30,369 nucleotides of DNA, from assembly GCA_034698045.1 (NCBI GenBank), contig JAQGAU010000353.1, forward strand, positions 1-30,369. Reading direction: 5' to 3'. Positions 1-11,584 of this stretch are shown piece by piece. Position numbers and translations under genes: made by a program. How positions within the stretch are numbered: position 1 is the stretch's first letter; each line of letters begins with the position of its first letter. The stretch comes from Paramacrobiotus richtersi (taxonomy: Eukaryota > Tardigrada > Eutardigrada > Parachela > Macrobiotidae). The notes beneath the pieces were generated by a model. That model did no database searches. It saw only the letters and a list, made by a program, of their open reading frames with translations, and was not told the origin of the DNA.

Positions 1-129
1 CACTTCAACTTCGTGCTCCTACATTTCCACAGTACAGCAAGTTGCGGCTCGCCGAAGGCGAGCCTGCTTCTTGTACTAATATAACAGCGATTCATTTAGT
101 AGTCCATATTAAGGAAAACACCTCGTATT

Positions 130-3100
130 TCATGGCCGAAACAAAATGGTTGGAATCTGTCCCCTCGATGTCAAGCTGCGAATGGAGTGTTGTTCATTAG
201 CTGGACCCGGTACGAAGGTGAAACGATACAGGACAGAATTCCCATTGTCCAGGATGACCCTGGCGCTAGCCTCTTCCTTTCCATTGATTCCAAAGTCGGT
301 ATCTCTCCCCTAAACACAGACTGGTTCCTGTTTAACAGTTCGAATTAACTTTGTTCTAAGGTGCTGTGACATTAAGCAGCCTATCTGCATAACGATGGCA
401 AGCTGTAAAACATGACAATATTGCAGTTACTACACCGAACGCCGTTTGCAAACCGACCACAAAGTTGTGGCCCTTTCGATTTCTAACCTCGTCATCTCAT
501 CAGATTAATCTTCACTGCGTCAATCGGTCTGCGGACAGGTCGGGGCAGATGCTGCCTTAGTATTATAATCCGTTTTACTAACTATTCTGAACAGGCGCTG
601 TTTTCAGCATATCACTTCTATTGTGATGCCCCCGCAGCCTTACACCCAGTGTGTGCATCCGCAACAAAACTTACACGTATACCACACTGGATAGTGCATG
701 TCGTCGATCGTGGAATCAACAGCTCTTTGGAAAACTCAAAGGTAACAATGCAAGCCGGTCCGGTAAGGAACTTGGTGGAGGGCGTCGTAGTGATGGGGCG
801 GATACCGTGACAGCGCACTTTGTTGGCGCCCGTGAACACTTTGACGTCGACATCGTGCTCCTCTTTCCCGCAAGTGTATACTCCGCATCCCAATAGCGTA
901 ATGTCGCGGTCCACAGTAAAACTGTCACAGGCAGGGGCATAAAACATTGTTCGATTTGACCAGTTTGAACTGAACTACCTAACGGAATCCAGTACATTTC
1001 CGTCGTAAACGTACTCGCGTTTGCCGTACGTAGCTGGGAACCTTTCGACCTGTGAGAAGAAATAACATATCCTGGTACTGTTATAGAATCTGTTTTGCTA
1101 ACGATATAACAAAACTTTTCCTGAGCACAGCTAGAAACACGGCAGAATACGATGATTTTCTCATCGGTTAGTAAAAAGGTACGTCACATCTGCACTAGTA
1201 ACAAAAACAACCTCAACACCGGCTTCACATTGCACTTATGCCAGTCACCTGGAAAGTACCGCTGGCCACTACAATCCGCGGTTCCGTGGCGAATTTTACG
1301 GGCGGTTTCTTATCAGTCACCATGTACTGCAGAATGGACGATACCTCCTCGGGCAGCAGGACCCCACTCTACAAAACCATGGATGTATGGACTATACTCG
1401 CACACAAAGATACGGCTACATGCCACTTCTTCGTCTGTGTTTTATTTGTGGTATTTCGGCAATAAACGAAGAGAAACTGTCTACATAAAACGTTAACTCA
1501 TAGCATATCACTCAGAATCTTATCGTTTGATTCTCTAACTCCAACCTGAGCTGGTCCCTCTGCGAATTCTCTGGCGCTCATCAGCGTAAACCGGATCTGA
1601 TAAAGCGCTTCGCCCAGCGCGGCCCGCTTCGGTCGTGGAGTAACAGCCAGAGAAAAGCGTCGGCTGGCCCTGTCCGCCCACCTGCAATCACCAGATACGA
1701 GTTGAATTACAGTATGACGAATTCAGCAAGATGTTCGCGTTGAGGAAGAAACCATGATAAGCGACCCACTTCAATGCCGCTTCATACAGAGCATACTCGT
1801 CCACGTGCAGACTGTCCCGCTTCAGAATCTCCAGCAGGAGACTCGGGTTAATCTCCAGAAATTTTGGCGAGCGAAAAATTTCAACAGTGCACTTGTCAAT
1901 GTACTTCCAGCACTTTTCCGCTGTGACAGTGTTGGAGATTCCCGGCTGAAAAGCGGTAAAGTTAGGACAATTCGCACCGTTAGCTGGCACAGGATATCCA
2001 ATAACGGCCAGATACAGTAGTGCATGGCAGCGTGCATACTTTATGGAATGCGTGATTGCCGCATTTTGTACACAAAGCTATGACGATTTGCAAAGGAAAT
2101 TTGAACGATTTCAGCAAAGCTAATCTGCCCCGGCCATTGCGTGACTGTGGATGTAACTTGCTAAACATACTGCAAGAAATAAACGTAATACGAAAAATTT
2201 AATATTAAACAATAAATCGTTCTACACTGTTAAAAAATACAGTTTTATGTATTATCATAGCTAATAAAAATGCACGTCCGATTCGAACTGTATGGAATGG
2301 ATACATCCGGAATCCGGTATTGTATCACAGAACCGCTAGGATCGTATATTTCCATCAGACCGAGCCGGACGTCTGCGCTATTACATTATTACGGAATACC
2401 TTTGCTTCAATTTCTCTATGGAGAAAATGCATAAAGTTTACCTGGAATTGTTGCGCAGCAGTCTCCAGCCAAGACAGACAGTTGGCAGCGTTCATGTTAG
2501 CTCCAATCCATCTTTCACAACGCGCAATCGCACCGTGCACCTTATACTTTTCAGCGACCCGGAAAACATGGAAGACATTGTCCATTGCCAGCAGAGGAGT
2601 ATGATCAAATCCGTAAATCATTCTGAAAATTGCCGACAAAAAGATACCAGTGGCAAAATGAACAGGAACACATCAATTCGTAATTATCAGACGTCAAAGT
2701 ATTAGTATATAACCATTATGTAATACAATATTTCTACACCTAACTCCCCTAAAAGGGTGTCAGCCCCGTTCACGGCCCATAGCAACATTTACATTCTAAA
2801 ATTATCAATTTATCAGCATACTTTAGCAAGACCTCGAGAACAGCCTTGTCCTCATCTACATGCACCACATGCATGGCATCCAACGATTTCTGATCTCCAG
2901 AAAACATCTGTTCGAACACTGGGCTTCGTGTGGCCAGGATAAACCTGCAACGAACAGAGTAGTCAAAACGCCATCGACATAGTTCATCTGCAAACGCAAC
3001 GATCAGCCTTACTTGTGGGCCGTGATCTGCGCAGCAGCTCCACAGTGCAGCACAACATCGCTGAGATGAGGGCTGTTAAAGAGAAACGTGCCCATTTCAG

Positions 3101-3191
3101 CAAAATAATCGAATTCCTGCTGCCATACGGAATCCTGAGCAGACGAGCTGGCTGCTGTGCTGTTTCGACTGGTCGACGAATTCGATGCCAT
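130..3191 (-). CDS. BTB-BACK-PHR protein, copy A (intact, 9 exons, 470 aa)
   Basis: Exons (high to low): 3191-3013, 2944-2822, 2622-2442, 1945-1770, 1681-1546, 1368-1249, 1049-979, 921-675, 309-130. All junctions are GT-AG, phases agree, and the total is 1413 nt with one final stop (TGA, 132-130). Domains in order: BTB/POZ (HLSDVVLHC, RSPVFEQMF, LLKMIYGFDH), BACK (CWKYIDK, then SPKFLEI and LHVDEYALYEAALKWA), and a C-terminal PHR domain running from FTVDRDITLLGCGVYTCG to the end motif GQIPTILFRP. This is the layout of the BTBD1/2/3/6 group, whose BTB-BACK part usually links Cullin-3 to substrates. The start MASN matches copies B and C and is the first ATG of the open frame. The ubiquitin-adaptor role is inferred from the family. 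Expression is unknown. Confidence 0.88.
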
Positions 3192-3979
3192 GCTATCTTC
3201 CGAACGGTGCGACAATCAGATGTTAAAGACTCAAATAAGTAGGGAATTGTTCTCCTCGAAAAAGGCCCAATGTTTCCCTGCGCATAAGGGTGATAAAACC
3301 TGATATTCGAAGATCCCCGACGCGAACACACAGCGGAATGAAAAGCAGCTAAATTGTGCGAATTTCGAAGAATTGTATGGACTGTGCCTCTGGGGCGGGT
3401 GGTGTAGACCGGAAGCAAGTCAGTCGAATACAAGTACACATGTTTGGATGTTAGAAAACGTTTCTTGTCGTTTATATTTTCTGGTCGCTTATATGCAGCA
3501 GCTTACATCAGCTGACTGTAATAAGTATTCGTATACTACAGCAATAGATTAGAAATTTGGAAAGAACCTCAAAGAAGTGCAGTTTCGCTACCGATAATTC
3601 AACAAACTGTCCCCGAACCTATGGTATGGTTCTTTTTCCGTTTCCTCTTTTTAGAGGAGACCACTTTGTTCTTTGTGGTTTGTTCTTCTTGGTTATCATG
3701 ATAAAGTACTCGACAAGCAGAAAAATATTTCCATCTTGATTCCTCTACAGACCGATGAAACTGGACACAATGAAAAAACGCCATTGGATGATTAATTTCA
3801 AGAAAGAACAACGGAAGGAACATAATAAATAATTAGTACATCATTCGCAGCAAAATCCAGACGTGACAGAATGTTAACTTTTAACAAAAGCTGATACCCA
3901 GCCTTTTCATTTTGGCATATTTCCCTAATGGAAACCAATCTGATCAAACCAGAATGGTTGCTTTCCGTGCAAATTGACG
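3192..3979. other. Intergenic between copy A 5' end and chromodomain gene 3' end
   Basis: Apart from the conserved block at 3379-3415 I see no exon, repeat or RNA gene here. The stretch is AT-richer than the genes. It would hold the promoter of copy A and the 3' UTR of the chromodomain gene. Confidence 0.5.
3379..3415 (-). promoter_or_regulatory. Conserved GC-box / CCGGAA-like element upstream of BTB copy A
   Basis: About 190 bases upstream of the copy A ATG lies a block that recurs upstream of copies B (6980-7016) and C (16029-16063). Shared parts are GTGCCTCTGGGGCGGG and, in A and B, GACCGGAA. Read in the gene direction it contains CCCGCCCC (GC box) after TTCCGGTC (ETS-like). The flanks on both sides are far less alike, which suggests selection on a promoter or start-site element. 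The role is inferred. Confidence 0.45.
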
Positions 3980-5192
3980 CTACTTCTTCCCTGCACTAAT
4001 CTTCTCGAATTCGATACCCTCCGGAGACAGCACTTTCCAGTTATTCTTTTTGCTCGGTTTCCTGAAAAACGGACAATCAAATTATTCGCAATGCCTATCA
4101 ATGCTGAACTCAGTGGCAAAAAAGAACACAAACGTATTAAAGAACAATAATAACACGAAAAACTAACATATTTACTTTCATAAGGTTCAAGATTCAAACA
4201 AACAATACCGTAAGTTAACCACGTTAACATAACCATGTTACACCAATTTTCAAACGACAAAAATTGCGATTCTTAGTAAGAAATTCTTACCCATACTTCC
4301 ACTGGAATGCGGTAACGGCCGTATGCGACTGGGTCACCGCCTGCCCGTCCTCCCATGTCGATTCGCTCAGAGGATAGCTGGACCATTTGATCAAATAAAA
4401 CGTCTTGCCATCGGTGGCTGCGCACATCCCCAATACAGCATCAACATCGTACAAGCCTTCCTCTTCCATTTCATTCTCGCTGGTCTGCAGTTTCGGCGTC
4501 GATGCGGTTTCTGCAGTTGCCGAAACATAGTCAGCAACCCGCACGACTCAGTAATCGTCAAATCTTTTAAATCGATAACAACATCTATGCATTCGCACCT
4601 TTCTTGTCCATCTTCTTAGCTTTCTTCGAATGTGATTCCGCTCCCTGTTTCGTCGTTGACCGTGTTCTTCGGTGCTGACCTTTCGGTTCCTCTTCAACCG
4701 GCTCATCTTCACCAGCTGGAAATGTACAATTTCGTATTCATCTGCTGTTTGAAAAGGACGTGTACTATTGGGGACAGTATGACTCTCACCTAGGTCCAAG
4801 TGAGGACTTTCGCCTGCTTGATCGATTGCACACACTCGACGGACCTTAACGATTTTGCCGTACGCAGCGGGAATCCTTTCGCCCTATGAGGAAACATAAC
4901 ACATCCTAGTTGAATGCTAATTTATCCACGCTTCTCTATCTCTCTGTGTTGCTAACGGTACAAAAATAACTTTCGTTAAATGTAGCCAGAAATGTAGCAA
5001 ACCAGATGACGATGATGTCTCCTCGGTTGAAGTTGTGGTTACCGCTTCGCTTATAAAATTAAACAACGGGAAAACAGCTTTTTCTGGTCCACTCATGCCA
5101 GCCCAGTTAGTAGATACCTGGAAAGCACCGCTGGCCTCCACAACCCTTGGCTGCGTGACGAAATTAATTGGCGGCTTCTTGTCCGTCACCAT
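3980..5192 (-). CDS. Chromodomain protein fused to BTB-family linker exons (chimeric frame, 195 aa)
   Basis: Exons: 5192-5118 (3' part of BTB copy B exon 6, starting at an ATG), 4883-4790, 4715-4599, 4510-4291, 4061-3980. Lengths sum to 588 nt, phases match at every GT-AG junction, and the frame ends in TAG. Residues 1-25 (MVTDKKPPINF...) are the BTB-family linker; about 26-35 (GERIPAAYGK) match exon 7 of copies A and C. Then the sequence is new: an acidic then lysine/arginine-rich stretch and a chromodomain at about 115-160 (LYDVDAVLGM, YLIKWSSYP, STWEDG). The aromatic-cage positions known from HP1/Polycomb are present: Tyr116, Trp138, Tyr141. That predicts methyl-lysine histone reading in the nucleus. 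An in-frame TAG sits just before the ATG, so 5192 is the likely start if the short frame is used. Whether transcription starts at the copy B promoter or locally is unknown. The chromodomain call is firm; the N-terminus is not. Confidence 0.7.
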
Positions 5193-6800
5193 GTACAGTA
5201 ACTAGAATGGACAATATCTCCTCGGGCAGTAGAATGTCGCCCTGCAAACCACCACAAGGGACTGCACACAATGATGCAATGCCGTGCTACATTACACTTT
5301 ATTCGCACTACACCGTGTAGTGATAGATTTATGTTTACGTATGTGGTAATCCGTATCTTGGACAGGTAATCTCGGCAAATAACGGAACGAGCTCTACAGA
5401 ATCTACAGATATTCACGAATTTTAGCCTAACAATGTCTGAATGCCGGCCGTTGTACTTGTATTACCCACGCGCAGTAATTCCCTGATGCTTCCTACAAAC
5501 TCAAACCTGAGCTGGCCCCTCTGCGAGTTCTTTGGCACTCATCAATGTGAAACGGATTTGATAGAGCGCTTCTCCCAGCGCGGCACGCTTTGGGTTGATC
5601 GCCAGAGGAAAACGTCTGCTGGCACTGTCAGCCCACCTGCAATCACCAAATGCAAGCTCTATTATGAGACGGACTCCGCAAAATGTTCGCGTTCGGGAAG
5701 AACGCTTAGTAAGCGACCCACTTCAGGGCTGCTTCATACAGAGCATACTCGTCCACGTGCAGGCTGTTCCGCTTCAGAATATCCAGCAGGAGACTCTGAT
5801 TAATCTCCAAGAATTTAGGCGAACGAAGAACTTCAACAGACGACTTGTCAATGTACTTCCAGCACGTTTCCGCGGTGAGAGTGTTGGAGAGTCCCGGCTG
5901 AAAAGCGGTAAGGTTAAGACAGTTAACCAGCAGCAGCTTATCAACTAACGCAGCTGGGTTAGATGGTTGCGCGGCAGCTTGCACACATGGCCTATTGGTT
6001 TCAGTCTCCCTCTAGAAAACTACACAAAACTCACCAGTTGAGCAGCTTCCAGCCAAGACAGACAGTTGGTACCGTTCATGTGGGCTGCAATCCATCGTTC
6101 ACAACGCGCAATCGCACCGTGCACTTTGTACTTTTCGGCGACCCGGAGAACATGAAAGACATTGTCCATTGTCAGCAGAGGAGTATGATCAAATCCGTAG
6201 ATTATTCTAAAAACCCACAACGGAAATACACCTCCTCGTTGACTAACAGTAACAGGGTTAACCACATTCTGATTGATCAAGATAACAACAATGTGTATGT
6301 AGCCATCATACAAGTCAGCGCCTTACACCGTCATAACGTACGGTCCATTCGGTGATGAAAAACGTCCGCAGTTATTTTAATAATCAGCATACTTAAGCAA
6401 GACCTCGAGAACAGCCTTGTCCTCATGCAAATGCATGATATTCGACGATCCTTTATCCCCAAAAAACATCTGTTCAAACACAGGACTTCGTGCGGCAAGG
6501 ATAAATCTACAAACAACACATGCTGCAATATGTACAGCAAGTCAACGGCGTTATCAGTTACGAAACACCATAGACGTAGTCCTGCTTCATGGGCAAATGC
6601 GAAACTCGGCCTTAATTGTGGGCTTTGATGTGCACAGCAGCTGTAGCTCCACAACGCAGTACAACATCGCTGAGATGATGGTTATCAAAGAGAAACATGC
6701 CCATTTCACCAAAATAATCGAATTTCTGCTGCCAAACGGAATCATCAGCAGACGCGTTGGCTGCTGTGGCAGTTCGACTGATCAACGGATTCGATGCCAT
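5118..6800 (-). pseudogene. BTB-BACK copy B, disrupted; 3' end continues into chromodomain exons
   Basis: Exons aligned to A and C: 6800-6616, 6506-6393, 6206-6035, 5897-5722, 5636-5507, 5241-5118. Exons 2-5 are open and keep family phases (RSPVFEQMFFGDKG, YGFDHTPLLTMDNVF, SPKFLEINQSLLLDILKR). There are two lesions. The exon 1 donor, CACAA|GTAAGG in A, is CACAATTAAGG here (change at 6615), so exon 1 reads straight into TAA after KAHN. Exon 6 has four extra bases near 5196-5203 (ATTCTAGTTACTGTAC against ATTCTGCTGTAC in C), shifting the frame. A full BTB-BACK protein cannot be made by the family splicing pattern. A 61-aa BTB fragment or use of another donor remains possible. The PHR exons are absent, replaced by the chromodomain gene. 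Confidence 0.8.
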
Positions 6801-6979
6801 CCTGTCTCTCGAAGTGGCGCGAAGATATACTAGCACACACGAAATAGCCAGGATTTGTTCAATCAAAACCCTGAACAAGAACCGAAGTCCCGGAAAGTTT
6901 CCAGACAGTGAAAGACATGAATTCACTCGAAACTGTGGTGTGTTAGCTCAGCTCGTAGTCGACATTTCGAAGGCGTGTG

Positions 6980-7016
6980 CGGACTGTGCCTATGGGGCGG
7001 GCGGCGTGGACCGGAA
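6980..7016 (-). promoter_or_regulatory. Conserved GC-box / CCGGAA element upstream of BTB copy B
   Basis: Carries GGACTGTGCC, TATGGGGCGG and GACCGGAAAT, matching the copy A block almost base for base and lying about 180 bases before the copy B ATG. Its survival suggests the promoter of this broken copy may still work, perhaps now driving the chromodomain exons (inference). Confidence 0.45.
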
Positions 7017-7911
7017 ATGAGTCAGCTGTCGAGTATGTACCGCTGTTTTACATTCTTCCTTCCTTGAAAGACCAGACAGTCGTCTTTAAACATGCTTGAC
7101 TGAACAACGGAAGTACGATCCAGATTAAATCAAAGTGATCGATTAGTTTCAATTAATTTTGACATACGAATTTCCTGTACCAAAAAAGTAAGCTTAAGAA
7201 ACGGCCACAACGATTCACAACATGACATGACTGTTTAGCGCCTCCAAGAACATTGAGTTGTAGCAGTAATGTTATTTATTTTTTTATTTTCCGCTGGTTT
7301 CATTGTTGGTTGGTGTCTTGCAAGTTAGAACATCCTTCTCTCATGCAAGTTGATGCAACTGCAAATCACCTCTAATAAATAGGACCGGTCAGGGGAAATA
7401 TTGACACGATCGTAGATTAATATCCGCTGACATGAACACGTACAGTTTCGACTAATCCATGCCGAATTCTGGTCGAAAACTTTGAACGCTGAAAATTGCG
7501 CACCCATACACGTTGTTTCGCCACTTCGCCGTGACCTTATCGCCGCGTATCATACCGCGGGAGAATCGTGGCATGGACAGTTCAGTTCCCTAAGCGTAAT
7601 CGCAGTTTTCGCTTCTGGTTTCATCGTTAGTCGCATTGACGCATATTTTTACGTCTGCTGAATACTTCAATTGCTCGAGTTTCGCTATGCAGAGCATTTA
7701 TTAAAATATTTAATTCTGCCAGTAATGTAACAACTATTTCGAAGGAGGCTGATTTATGTTGATAGAAAGCTGAGGAAGTTTCTTACTTATATTTACATCT
7801 CTACATTCATTAAATTGTTGGTGAAAGTATTCCGTATGTTAATCGTTAACATCGTGTCGTAGCCATTATAATAACAATTCCTTTGGAAATCTCCAGAAAA
7901 TATCCCGCTGC
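7017..7911. other. Non-coding stretch; start of duplicated unit 1
   Basis: No exon recognised. From about 7440 to 7640 the sequence resembles 11990-12200 (shared pieces such as GAGAATCGTGGCATGGACAG against CAGAATCGTCGCATGGCCAG). This sets the left edge of the segmental duplication near 7440. Confidence 0.45.
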
Positions 7912-8096
7912 TCCTGGCCGAAACATTATAGCAGGAATCTGTCCGCTCAATGTCAGGTTGAGAATAGAATGCTCTTCGTTTGCCGGACCCGGTATGAAGG
8001 CGAAACGATAAGGACAGAGTTTTCCTTGTCCCGGATTCCCTTGGCGCCAGCCTCTTTCTTCCCATTAACTCCGAAGTCGGCATCTTAACTATCTTT
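7912..8096 (-). pseudogene. Orphan last exon of a BTB-PHR gene (copy E relic)
   Basis: Read on the minus strand this matches the final exon of copies A and C: DFGVNGKKEAGAK, then after a one-base deletion YRFAFIPGPANEEHSI and GQIPAIMFRP. Three defects are visible: a TAA just after the acceptor, the deletion at the TCTGTCC(C)TTATCG site, and loss of the stop (CCATGA became CCAGGA). No exons 1-8 exist upstream between here and F1, so it is a dead remnant of the BTB gene of duplication unit 1. Confidence 0.8.
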
Positions 8097-9290
8097 CTAA
8101 AGACCATTGATCTAATTCTGACAGCGATATGTTTAGCTGTTTACAGTTAGCTGCAGATGTCCAACCTATCGGTGTGTGGACTGCGGGGTAACACCACTCG
8201 AGAATGCCATTTATTAAAAGGGACTGAATGTTCCGGGCTCTCCTGTATGTATGTAACTTCAAGCTCTGCTCGGCTTACCATTGCGTCACTTCGATTTAGA
8301 GGCGTACAGTGTATATCCTTTAGAATTTCTGAACGATTGTACTTGCTGATTTCAAGAGACGTCGTTTAGAATATTTGTCGCATACCCAAACGCATATCTG
8401 GCTCGTTTACTTCACAATAACTACTGTATGTACCAGTACTTCTACTGGTACCGTGAATTTAGAAGTCGCGAACAGATTCCACATTTTTGTTATCAAGGGA
8501 CATACTATAACGGGCGAGGATGCTGTCCTCCCGTTACTAGTGGATTGGTTACACACCGTCCCACGAGACCTTGCATTCAGCTGTTAACCTTACACTAATC
8601 GAAAAGGAAGAAGAACGAATGACATCGAAAGGTCACCCTTAATTAGGGGAGTAATTACTAATTGTAATTATTACGATCGATCGAACGAACGAGAGATTCC
8701 AGAATCAAGTTTTATCGAAATTACCGACTACCGACTCGACTCACTTCTTCCTTCAAACATTCTCCCGCATTACGGCTTAGTACGGCATAACCTCTTCACC
8801 AAGAGTAGCTTACGTCACAAGTACAAATCTAAACACAGGGAAATAATCACTATCGCTACAATTCAGGTAATTGCAGATACAATAACAGCCGTTGGAGACC
8901 GACAAGCATCCATGAATTATGGCCATCCATAGACTTAAGCAGTCTGCGTCATTTTCCAAAGTAGCGTGCAGTCGGATTACAATTACTTATAAGTATGCCA
9001 CACTGATAGTGTCGATGGCGATCCTGATCTTGATAAGTCGTTTACCGGAATTTAGCAATGCCGTAACCGGCTTTATCACATCAGAGAATTTTCCACTAGC
9101 TCACCTGGCAAACACGTTTTCCTCAGTTTGAGTTTACCGCACTTCCTCAAATCATTTGAAGAACTTGTTTTGATATTATACGCAATTAATCGAAATTTGC
9201 AAACCCTCGTCCAGTAGCCCTTGGAATTTACTGCAGATAACCGAAAAACACCGATATCAGCTCGTTTCACTTTGCGGTCAATCAGCAAGT
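8097..9290. other. Relic intron plus upstream region of F1
   Basis: The first part (to about 8500) is decayed intron 8 of the relic BTB gene, recognisable against 13126-13480. The part next to F1 (about 9170-9290) resembles the region before F2 and probably contains the F1 promoter and 5' UTR. No other exon is supported. Short open frames here are not backed by splice sites or homology. Confidence 0.5.
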
Positions 9291-11584
9291 ATGGAGCTCC
9301 ATGAGCGTTTCAAGAATGGGGTGTATTTGTGCGAAGAACTGACAAACTTTCTGCAGAAGCAGCCCGGCAACGGTCAAGAAGACCAGAAACGGAGCGGATT
9401 GCACCTGAACCGTAAGATCTTCTTTTCTCATGAAATACGATTTGGTATCAATGATTCGCTCCCACTGAATGTCTCTTTTGAAGAACTGGCAGACATTACC
9501 GTTATATAAACGCGAGCATTTTGCGGGACGGCGAGGGCATTTACGGTATTTCTTGAGACTTAATCTGGTAAACATAAAATGAAATTTTGAATATTAAGGA
9601 TTCCGGGCTACAGTTGAATCTACTGTTTTAACTTCTACCTGATTTCACAAAGTTCAACCGATTATTGGTTTGCGATTCTTCATATAGACCTTGATTGTGA
9701 CTGTTTTGCGATTTTTTCCTTTAGGCAATGCCTGGAATATTGCCCATATTCGCGAAGATGACGGGCATTTGAGATGCGCACGAGTTGTGGACTGCGGAAC
9801 ATGGGGCCTCTTTGTGGACGATGGTGGTGAGGAGAAGCTGGTCCCATATCGGAAGATATACCGTTCGAGACATCCTAACTTCTACTACGAGGAGCCTAGT
9901 AACCTCTACGAAGAACGCCAGCCACACACCTTCGAGCGGGAAACGCCTGGGAATTATTTGGTGGAAATTCAGCTGAACTCGAATGAGCCGTGGAAGTGGC
10001 ATCCCGGGACTGTCTGGACGTGCCATGGATACCCGTATACGTCCCACCAAGGACCGTTTGGATTGGTTACTGTGGATCTGCCAACTGGACAGTTCAAGGG
10101 AATTGTTCCAGGTCATCGAATTCGGAAGCGGAGTGTTTATTATGGGCCTGTCAAAGCTGGCGATTTCACGAAGGAACAAGTTATCCTCCCGGCCAAGTAC
10201 TGCAGTGGAAGCACCGCTGTTTCCCCTGACAAGGAGAAGCGTTTGATCGAGAACTTCAATCGCAATTGCGCTGCAAAAGATCACCGGAAGATTGCAACGC
10301 AGATCACCGGCAATGTACTGCATTTCCTTGGTGCGTTCGAAGAGCGACGCTTTTATCAGCCTCCCATCTGCAACTACACACCGCGGGAATTCAACTATGT
10401 AAGTGCACTACTGCCACCTCATGCTCTTTGCTCGCAGGCTTGGTTTGCACAGGAAAATGCTATACAACATTCGCAGTAATTTGAAACATGAAGATTTGTC
10501 GTTGCGTTTTGCAGCGTGGTGTGGATCTGAGAGATTTATTGGCGGATCCAAGGAGAAGCTTTACACACGTTGACGGGCGCGAAACAGATTTGTTCCGTCT
10601 TTTTCCCGTCAACATTCTGAAGGAAATTCTACAGCTTGCGGACACTGTCCAGCAGAATATCAACCGTCGGGTGTGCGCGGTGTGGGATCTCGTTACAAAA
10701 GCATCCGATCAACGTATGCTACACCTCAGCTATCGCTACAACCTAAAATGCTGGGCCGAATACCCACACGAGCAGTACCTAAACACTGCGTGTTTATTTC
10801 ACTGTTGGACTGAATGGATTAAAGTGCTCGCAATTAGTGGTAGCGCCGGCGGTTCTGACGATAAACTGTCCTGCATAAGCCGCTTGGTGAAACGTTTCAT
10901 GCTTGAGCGCGGCCGGACTCCTGTGGACACAGTCATCTTGTCTGGGATGACCCGGGTCTTTGTTGTACATCATGACTTATGCTGGACGAAAACACTCCAT
11001 ACCGAGTTGATGTCATTCTCAGCAGTGTGTAAAACAGTCATTTTCATGGATTTGAAACTGGAATTGGTGTACGAGAATGATACCTTTGCCGTGTCCCAGT
11101 TTATGACCGTGAGCATAGATATTCCGAAGGGTCAAGTTACTGCGAGCCAAGATCCGCAGATGACTGTGTATGATTTGTGGGCGAGACTGGACAACAGTCT
11201 TCCTCTTGTGGATGACGGAGATCTGCAGCGTTTGTCCGACTGGATCAATAGCGATTGTGATGCAGATACCGGTGGCACTGTCTGTGATATTTCGGTGGTA
11301 AGTTTTCCAATTAGATACCCAGAAAAAATACCAGCTGTTGACCTTCCTCTTTGCTGCAGGTCGTGCAACACATGCAGCGCGCCGATCCACGCGGCAATGC
11401 ACCGTATACGGGCGACTGGCTGCTTGAAGCTGTCCGTGGTGTGAATCTGAAAACGTTGAACAAGCTGGCTCAGCACGGTTTGCTAGCGTTGATGCGTCAA
11501 GATATTGCGCAAACTGGACCAAGGCAACGGAACCGGCCAGAATCGCATAACGATGGAAAACTGCACATTGAGATCTCATTCTGA
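9291..11584 (+). CDS. F-box-like protein F1 (4 exons, 600 aa)
   Basis: Exons: 9291-9411, 9725-10398, 10515-11297, 11360-11584; sum 1803 nt, phases 1/0/0, all GT-AG, stop TGA. The same structure is found in paralogue F2, which supports every junction. The N-terminal half has two similar segments, roughly aa 45-90 (ARVVDCGTWGLFVDDGG...VPYRKIY) and 120-170 (HPGTVWTC...GPFGLVTVDLPTG...VPGHRIR). Each reads like a small beta-barrel ending in a VP/PG motif (Tudor-like fold is a guess). An F-box-like helix set follows at about aa 293-325 (FPVNILKEILQLADTVQQNI then RRVCAVWDLV). The C-terminal half could be a divergent leucine-rich fold. F-box proteins normally bind Skp1 in SCF ubiquitin ligases. I do not recognise the N-terminal domain. 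It pairs divergently with a BTB gene now reduced to a relic. Confidence 0.82.

Noticed and set aside
4548..4835. 95-codon Arg-rich open frame as a separate gene
   Set aside because: It is read through an intron and out of phase. The spliced chromodomain frame explains the same DNA.
9721..10323. 200-codon open frame on the minus strand
   Set aside because: It is the antisense of F1 exon 2. The same shadow (201 codons) appears opposite F2 exon 2, so it follows from codon use of the real gene.
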